From: Strongylocentrotus droebachiensis
Lineage: Eukaryota > Echinodermata > Echinoidea > Camarodonta > Strongylocentrotidae
Direction of reading: 5' to 3'
Assembly (NCBI GenBank): GCA_035222895.1
Contig: JAVYIG010000315.1
Location: 598,994 to 662,993 of the forward strand
Length of the DNA: 64,000 nucleotides
Part shown: positions 45,201 through 54,900 of the stretch, piece by piece
Layout of the letters: the number at the start of each line of letters is the position of its first letter
Position numbering within the stretch: position 1 is the stretch's first letter
Made by a program: the position numbers and the translations under genes
Notes under the pieces: model-generated
Told to the model about the DNA's origin: nothing
Database searches by the model: none
What the model saw: only the letters and a program-made list of their open reading frames with translations

Positions 45201-48200
45201 CTTTCTTCCGTAGGACCACATTCAGTGAGTTTGCCCAGAAACAAGGCAAGGAGGCCAGGTTTAAGGCCATTGAGAAGATGAGAGAGAGGGAGGGCCTGTA
45301 CAACGAGTACATGCTCCAGGTCCGCAGGCAAGCCAAGGAAGAGGGCATCAGCAAGGCTGAAAAGGTAGGGAGTCCTAGTGCCTTTTCTAGGGATGGGGGT
45401 GGAGATGGGGTGGGAGACCTTGTCCAGCCACGTGTGTGTATTCTGGAAGTTTTGACCCACGGCAGAATCTGGAACCTTTTGCGACTTTCTAAACTTTCAT
45501 GATTTTCCTGCCAAGAAACCTATATTTTACGCCAAACAGTGGCATGTCATTTGCGATTCATTTATTTCATTTCAACCTTTAACAAAATTTGTTAACATGT
45601 TGGCCAGAATTCACAAAGGAGGTTTGTCGACAAACCTAGGTTTATATGCGTCATGTGACGCGTTTTGACGCATTTCAAACCAAGGTTTGTAGGTTTGAAA
45701 CGTGTCACATAAACCTAGGTTTGTCGACAAACCTCCTTTGTAAATTCTGGCCTTTATGTTTGCGAAAATGTCTGGTTTTGGCAAAAATGCAAATTTTAAG
45801 CTCGGTCTATATCAACGGCTTAAGATCTTGGTCTAAGTCTTTTTTTTTACGCCACTTTGACTCTGCTTATTTCCAGTGACGGGTCTAAAGTTCCAGAATG
45901 TTCATGGTCTTGGGTGCTAAGTTCTAATAAAAAAGGAAATTTAATAATTTTCTGCCTTTCATGATCTGATCCCAAAATATAATAATGAAAAAAATTGACT
46001 TCATTTTAATTTGAAGAGGAGATTAAAATCTCACCCCAGAGAATAAATGTAGGTATTCTGCAAAATGAGAAGTGTTCTTGCTCTTTGATGTATAATATTC
46101 CTGACGAAAGTGTACAAGAGATATAAATGAAGATATTCTTGGTTCTTGGCATGGGGTATTGAGTAATACCTTATAGCAATAACAAAGCCTTAACTTTTTA
46201 ATGGGGGGAGAATCATAGCCGATAAGGTAAAAAATATATTGGCACAGGAACAATGGTAAAGCATTTATTTTAAAATACTGTAATATAGCACTTCACAAAT
46301 CTTTTTCACTAATGAAAAAACCTTCATCCCAAAGGGGCACAAACCTATTTCTGCAATTTTAGTTCTGACAATTGTAGTGCAAATGATAATAGCAGGTGAA
46401 TCACCACACACACCTGGGAAGGAAGCATCCATTTATATGAATTCATTTAGTTGATAAAGGACTTCGCTTAGTACGCCATATTTTCAAGAAAATGGCAATG
46501 TCTATGTCGTGATGAGAAACCATACATTATTCTTGCTTTATACCTCTCTCATACACTTTGGTAGGGAATCTTGAAGATTAAGGGGCAAGAATACAATAAT
46601 TCTCTCAGAATAACTAAATTTATTTCTTGGGTTGAGGTCTGCTTTTACTACTATATCATCAAAAGGGCTAGCAAAGTCCACATTTTCCTTATAGTGATGA
46701 CATGATATTGGGGAAAGCCATGTCTTCTGTTTATACATAAATCTCTCTCTGCTAAAATCTTTAAGATTTTACTTTTTTCATTTGTGTAGATCATTTTAAT
46801 AATTTTCTACGAAGCAATTGTATTGAGATATGCCCTTTATATGAAATATCATTGGAATTATTTTATCTATGCTATGCAAAGTTTTTGCTCTGTCTTCATA
46901 AACAAAGAATTTATGCATTTCCTATGTAGGTATACCACAAGTTTTACATATATATTTTTGTATACTTTGGTATACATATGACTAGATCTACTCATTAAAT
47001 GAACTGCCAATGAACCACCAACTGTGTAATACTCATAATGATTGTGTGAATCACTGAACAAAATTCATTTTATTTCCAGGCAATTGTTTTCAGCAGGTAC
47101 AAGCTGCATTTGCTTCAATCTCCATAAAATTCACCACTAAATCCTAACTTTTACTTTTGCAGGTTTCATCTCATTCCTACTTTGAATTTTGATAGATATG
47201 TTAAGGAGTTTATTCTATATTGAGTTTAGATACACATTTATTCACATATGTTTGATATTTTATTGGAATTTTGAATCAATGGTATTTGCTTTGTATTATG
47301 AAATGAATTCTGACATTGTTTGTAGATCTATAAAGTAATCGTGAAATTATACAATGGTGTGCACTGATTGAATTGCCATGTCTAATCTTTTCCTTTGCAG
47401 CATTCAACTGTTGATAACATATGTTTCTAGAATGTTTTTGAAGGATGATTTCAATATTATTATCTTATAATTACATTATGTGAGATATAGCTAATTAAAA
47501 CAAAACTTGAACAAAAAATCATATTGAATGTTTGCTAGTAGATTTTTAAATATTGTCGTCTTTATATTCCTCGAAAAATGACAATATTTTTGAAAATATA
47601 TCATTATTCAAATCTTACAAAAACAGAGTGAAGATTATTAATTGCATAATGTTTTTGTTTTATTTCATGAGTTATGAAAATGATGCCTTCTTACTGTGCT
47701 ATTTTATATATCATGTCTGCATTACTTTGCATATCATTTGTAGTGTTACTATTAAAGATAAATATTGCATATGTTCAAGTTAACTTTTTTCTTTACAGGT
47801 TGCAGTTACAGTTTAAGTAATCAAATATTTGATATCAACATTTATGGATATGAACTATTGTTATTTTAATGCATGACGTATATAAATTTTAAAATCGTGT
47901 TCTGATTACCTTATATTTGTCCTCAATTTCCTTGCATTGCATGTTTCATTTTCACTTAAGTGATTCATATTCATGTCATTCTTTGCTCTCGTACTTCTTG
48001 AAATATCCAGTTCATTATTATGTTTACAAAATGAAATGTTTACCTTGATGTATGTAATGTATATAAAGTATGAAAGAAATAATGATTAAACGTTCCTGAT
48101 CTTTAAAAATCTTATTGAATTATTATTAAATGCATGCATACTACCAATATACAATCAGACAATAAATGAATACCTCCATGAGCATACTGATAGTAATGAA

Positions 48201-48887
48201 AGAATTCCCCCATTTTCAAAACGCCCCTAGACCCCTTATTTTATTGATAACACCTAAATCCTAACAAGCCTTGTATTTTATCTCGTCACGACAAACATCA
48301 AAACCTGTAGCCATGGCGAATGCGAGGTTGCTGAATCGAGAAAGCATTCCTGTTTGCGTTCTCTCCCTCTGCTGTCTGTCGTTGAACAAAGGGGGGTGAC
48401 CCTTAGGTCTCCTCACGGCTTCTCCTAGCGAAAATATTCCAGCTAAAATTCGGTACAGCACATTGTTCCAAGTTAGTTTTTGGTAGATCGAGAAAGTGTA
48501 GACCCTGACTGTGGTCTGTACTGTAGTGTTAACGAATGAAGTTATTTTTTTTTTTTTTACAAGAGTTTTTGAATGCTTCTTTGCACTTGAATGAGCCCAT
48601 TAATCTCACTCATATCTATATGTTTTATGCCCTTTCTTATTTGACTTTCTCCTCTCATCTCCTCTTCATTCCTCTCTTGTTATCGTCAGCCCTTTGGTCA
48701 GTTCTTGTCTGCTTCTCTTGTCTTTTCTGTAATCTCTAATTTCACATTTTCTCTCCTTCTGCTTTACATGTATTCATTCCATCCCCTTCTCTCCTAGTAT
48801 GTCAGATCTTTTTGCCTATTCCTATAATTTTTTTTCCTCTTCACCTCTCTCTCCTCCCTCCTTCATTCAAATTTGCGCTTTCATGCT

Positions 48888-48918
<31 letters not shown>

Positions 48919-51900
48919 GCCCTTGCTCTCTCTCTCTATCTCTTTCTCTCTTTTCCTGCACTCCATCTCGTCTGATTAGCTCATTCCAATTTCTTTTCAT
49001 CCCTCCCTTTCGCTTTTGGACATCCTCTTCTTTACACGTATTTCATTCTCGATGGCACCCCCCTCCCCCCCCCCCCCCCCCACCCCTATTTCCCTTTGCT
49101 TACAACCTCCCTCATCCTCTATCTTCCAACTTCCTCTGGGTGACTGTGTGGTCACGTGCATGTATCCAAGTCTAATCACAACTATTTTACCATCTCATGA
49201 AACTATACTTGCCCTCAGCCCTTCCATGTTAGTTGGCTTGTTCTATAATACCTTCCAACCAATTATGTTTAATGGTAAGCCCTTACTCCTCCTATTGCTA
49301 CTGTAATTTGTTCTCCACATTCCACAACCCCCTCTTTTCTTCTCCACTCACTTGCAAGAATTTTTGTTTTATATATCTTTCATAGCTCTCGAGTTTCTAT
49401 TATATAATAAAGGTTGCCTGAATTGCCACAAAGAAAAGGTAAAGATATACTGCCCTATACTACATGCAACTTTGCCCACTGGTATTTATTCTATTATTAT
49501 CTCAAAACTTCAGAGATGGAAAAGTAAAAAAAATAAAGGGATTTTTATGATGATTATTATGATGTAAGATGGGAAGATTTTTCTCAAGTTTTGTTTTCAG
49601 GATCTCTCTATCCAGGTAATTGTGATCAATATTTTATATAATACGAAGAAAACTATGCAGTGTATTATTATGTGAAAGTCATTAAGGAGATGCAAATGTA
49701 ATAATCGACATACATATTTTTTTCCTCTCGTTCAAGAGTTTGATACATATTTGCAGTCTTCAAGACGCTTTTTCCCCCTTCATATTTGTGGCCATCAAGC
49801 GTGCAAAGAAGCATTCTATTTTTTACAATCACATTTCATGTAGCATGACAAATGAAAACTGGTCTAAAGATATTTCATCTAAAGATTTTGCGCTTCATTA
49901 ATTCCTTTGTACACTTTACCCAAGTGGTCTACCTAGACGTGAACCAGAATTGTTCATGTGAAATTCAAAATTGACCAGAATTGCAAGAGAAATTGCCAAA
50001 ATACAGCAACATGTTACTTGAAATGTGATGTAATGATTGTTTTATAGATGTTATTCCCTGATGGCAACCCATTCTTATACTGCCAAATTTATTTGTTTAT
50101 GTTTCGTGTATCTGATATTGTTTCAACAAGGAAGAATTAATCCTGTAGATTTATGACAATGTGGTTGAACAAATATTATTGTGATATATCTTGAAAATGG
50201 AATAATCAGTAGCACATGTTGCATGTACCAATGCTAACTTGAGTTTTATTGTTCCATGCTTTACACCATAAATGAAAGGGGCACAAATATTCTACTGTGT
50301 CATCAGGACTTATAGTAGTCACCCAAAGAATAAAAAATGTTTTGAATTGATGCAAAATTCATATCATTGCGAAGGGGAAGCCGTACTGATGAAATATAAC
50401 AACTTCCCTCTTCAAAATATGTTTGGGGCCTGCCTGCAGTAATCGTCTCTCGAAAATGTGAATTTTGAGATCCCGATTTTCTGCCTTCAGCGGTACTCCG
50501 TAGAGCGTCAAGATTTGTGATGTCACATGCGAGACACAGCTAGCCACAAATAATGTTACGCCTTTCCATGATATCTATATGATTTTTTCAGCAAATTATT
50601 CGTGTTTTTCAAGAGAAAATCTTTCCATCCATATATAATTTGTCCATAAATATCAGTCATCTTGAATTTTCTTTGGGTGACTACTTTAACGGGAATACCC
50701 TGCCTATCTTTTCTTTTAGTGATAAGGCATGGAACATACTGATTTAAAAAAAAAGGAAAATTATGCAATGTAATTCTCTATCACCCCATTTACTTGTGAG
50801 ATCTGTTATCTTATTTTTCATTGTCTGGAATATTTTAGAAACTTAATCCTTCCTTTAGAAAAAAGAAGATTGTTAACAGAATCCTATCAACATCTCAAGC
50901 AATTTAGAAAGGAATCATAATTCCAGTATCAGCCCATTTTTGTATGATAGTGAAAAAGCAAACTGCATATTTATTATGATTACACAAATGATTTGGTCCA
51001 GTCTAAAATTTAAACAAATTTTGTAGTAAATCAATTTCTATCACGCCCCCGAGCATTATCAAGTAGGTACAGATTATTCAAAACACTGTTTTATTGCCAG
51101 AAAGGCAAGTTCGCTCAATTAATGAAGAAATGTTTGCATTTCCTTTCCTGGCACAATACACCTTTCAGATTCAGTAGGCTTAAATGACGACAGCTTGGAG
51201 ATTATTTTGTAATTACAACTTTCAACTCGGTCACCATATGTTAATCATTGTTTTACAAAGATGAAATAACAAGTAGGAGATTCATATTTACTGGAATTTC
51301 ATCTAATTTGAAATGGTGGAATAGAAATTCTTGGTGACGTTTATATAGAAAGTAAAATTTTCAAAATGGTGAATTAACATTTGTTTATTTAGATTTGAGA
51401 GAGCTTGTCAATAATGTTTATACCAAGTTTAAACCTAACCTATTCCTTCCACAGGTTATAAGAAAGCTGATTGCCATGGCAGTTGCAGTGTAGTACATCG
51501 TACAGTTAATATTAGAGTAATGCCTATGAAAATCGATTGAACTATACCTGAAGAAACTTAGAACCAGTAATGTCATTCTTATTGATTTTCTCTTTGAGAT
51601 TCTGACCCAGATTACAAGAGCCAGCTGATGCATTATATTCTCTAGAAATTATCTTGAAGGAAAAAAATATGCAATAATCTTTGTTCAACGATATGCATCC
51701 TTAGAGGAAATACCAATTAACATGTCGCTTTCCCTTTCTTTTACTTATGTCTTGTATCTGGTGCTGCTGCTGCTATTGTCATGACAACAGATGAAGAAGG
51801 AGTTTATGGCGATGTTGGAGGACCATAAGGAGGAGCTGAAGTTCTCTGCCAGCACCCGTTGGAGCAAGGTCAAGGACGCGATGAAGTCCGACCCTCGCTA

Positions 51901-54900
51901 CAAGGGTGTCGAGAGTAGCTCCAAGAGGGAGGACATCTTCCGCGATTTCATCGACCAACAATACAAGGTATATATTTTACAAACATATTCAACATTTATG
52001 TAAAGGAAATATTATGGAGGGCAAATGTTGAAAATTATCACCTCTGGAAAGAAATTTTGATTATGTTTAAAAAAAAAGGATAATTAAAGATAAAGTTGAG
52101 TTCTGGTCATGCGATTGCATTGTGAAAGAAAAGGTGTGGAATGGATCAGACAAAAGTTGATCATGTAGAATGCAAATATTGATGTGTACTGTAAGGTTCT
52201 GGAGACATCAAAATCATAATAAATTTGACCCAGTCTTGGTAAAGTAACAAGCACTGTACACAGAAAGATGTATATGGGACTACACTACTTCTTTTCTGAA
52301 ATGCATCTCATGCTCTTCCATACTGACAGGAGTTTGCAAGTGCAATCCAAACATCAAAATGGAGTATGTGTGTGCAAGACAAATGACAGAAATGGTTGCT
52401 ATTGATTGTTTTATTCATCGTTTTGTCAAAAGTAGTGATTTGTATTAACTCGCCTGTCGGTTGTAAAACACATGCTCCTGCTACAATATGCCATTTTCAT
52501 AAAGCATGGCTCATCGTCGTAGCTATATCAGCTGATTGGGTCCACATATTATGTCGTCACCGTAAATTTGATCCCTTTTGAGTCGTAATCTGGAGGGGTG
52601 CGAAAAATTAGATTTTAATTTGCTTTAAAAAAATTCCTTTGTACCCGTATTTGTATTCTACGTTCATTCAGCTTTTAAATTATATACAGTTGTATTTTAA
52701 TCGCATAATGGTCTTTAAAGAACTTTGTTCATCGTTGTGATGTTTTTGTTTTCAGAATAACGATGATGCAGAAAGGCAGAAGCGCATCGAGGTTAGTCTG
52801 CGTGAGCGAGAGAAGGAGGTCCAGAGAACACGCACTGAGCAACAGAAAGAACTTGACAGAGAAAGAGATCAGTATAGGAAGGATGAGGCTCAACAGCACT
52901 TCAATGCTCTCCTGGCTGATCTGGTAAGTCTCGTTATACCTTTTTTCAGATGAATGTTTCGTCTCTTAAAGGTATAGACCAGTTTGGGAAATGCCCCCCC
53001 TCTCAAAAAATGCAATGGATCCAAATTTTGCCGGGAGACCGCCTACTAATTGATATATTTTGGTAAATTATCATATCGATCCAGCCTGGATAGATACCAC
53101 GATTGCACTTTAAAGGGAAAGTCCACCCCAGGATTTTCTTTAGCTGACGATATAGACCTAATAATACCATGAAGAATGATACAAGTCTCATTAAAATCCA
53201 TGATCACATAACAAAGATATATCGACTTTTTTATCGAAAATCAGCCGCCCCCCAAATGCAATAGCGTTACATGGGCATGAAACGATCGCCAAAAAATAAC
53301 CGATAGTATCGAAATTGTGACGTATGTTGCAAGCTGCCTTCTTATGCATTTGGGGGGCGGCTGATTTTCGATAAAAAAGTCGATATATCTTCGTTATGTG
53401 ATCATGGATTTTAATGAGACTTGTATCATTCTTCATGGTATTATTAGGTCTATATCGTCAGCTAAAGAAAATCCTGGGGTGGACTATCCCTTTAACATTG
53501 AACATTTGGGCATATATTTCTGTTTTTTTGCGAATTTAAGTATTGCCATAGAAACTTCTGAAGGCAATATTTAAACAATATTGAATGGATATTTTGCACC
53601 TAAAACCCTGGAACTGCAATTTTACTACCAGTTTACCTTTAACCCTCCCCCCCACCCCCTATTCTTTAAAATGATTTCCCTCACATCTGCCATAATGATT
53701 ATTTCTTTTACATTTCCTGCCTTGATGTCTTCACCTGTTTCTTTTCTCTTTTCTTCAGCAAAAGGGACATTTTTCTCCCATTTTCATATAACTTTTGTAA
53801 CATGACAATCTTGTATCTTTTGTGTTTCTCTCTTCTTTTTCCCTGCATGTCTGTTACTTTCCTCCTTTCTGCTTTCCCCATTGTTCTTTCTTTCTCCTTT
53901 GCAGCTTTGTTAGCTTCCCATTTTCTCTCTTTCTGGTTCTTCCTCTACTCTCTCTTGTGATATATTGATGTACATTACTTGAAAAAAGATAGTTCACCCT
54001 GTACAAAAGGTTCATTATTTCATTGCAACTAAGCATAGATTATTCTGTGAGAAACTGTTGTCATTTATTCTATTTCCGCTTTCAAAGGTACCCTGAATTA
54101 TTTACCTAGTTGCAAAGGGTTCACTCATTTGTACAATGTCTAATCTAGTGTGTGTTTTTACTAACCAGGTGCGCGATTCTGATGCCAGCTGGCGAGACAC
54201 CAGACGTTCCCTGAGGAAGGACAGCCGCTGGAAGCTGGCAGAATTACTGGAGAGAGACGAGAAAGAAAAGATCTTCAACGAACATGTCAGCAATCTGTCT
54301 CGCAAGAAGAAGTCTAAATTCAGGGAACTGCTTGACGAGACTAAATCTGTGAGTGGATGTGAAGTCGAGTCACAGATTCTTGACATGATTTGTCATTTCC
54401 AGTAGAATTATTTTGAAGGGGTCCCCAGGGAAATGTATATATATATATATATATATGTGTATCACATGTAGTGAATAAGCAAGGTTTGTTTCCCCTGTAT
54501 TCCAAGATAGATTGAAGTTGCTCGGTAAAGTGATAAAAATCAACAAATGACAAACATGGATAATGTTTTTAAGGATGAGGGAACTTGTAGGAATATGGCA
54601 TTAGACTGCTGGCGAGGGGAAGGGGGGGGGGGGGGTGACGCTACTGTAATGGGGAGTGGTAAATTATGCAACATATCTCATTTATTCATGATTAATTTGT
54701 ACATATTATTATTATTATGCTAGAGTTCCGCAATGGCAGCACAGCTAAAGCCAGGGTAATAATCTCCAAGTTTGGAAGCACTAATAGCGACTCTAATAAG
54801 CGCTATATAAAAACTGAGTTTGATTAGTATTATTATTATAATATTATTATTAGATTGGGGGAATGAATTTATTCATTACATAAATGGACAATCAATTGCA

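Larger units (their letters stand above)
45365..51790 (+). other. TCERG1: 6.4-kb TCERG1 intron between FF2 and FF3 exons
   Basis: The largest intron recovered. It contains a perfect palindromic repeat (45602-45752), CT-rich sequence with (tc)n at 48892-48920 and poly-C near 49062-49080, and a CpG-enriched island at 48261-48461. Most of it is AT-rich with no supported gene. The many short frames have no recognisable content. Confidence 0.7.

Noticed and set aside
48873-49306. Frames of 100 and 96 residues over CT and poly-C tracts
   Set aside because: Microsatellite translation within the 6.4-kb TCERG1 intron.
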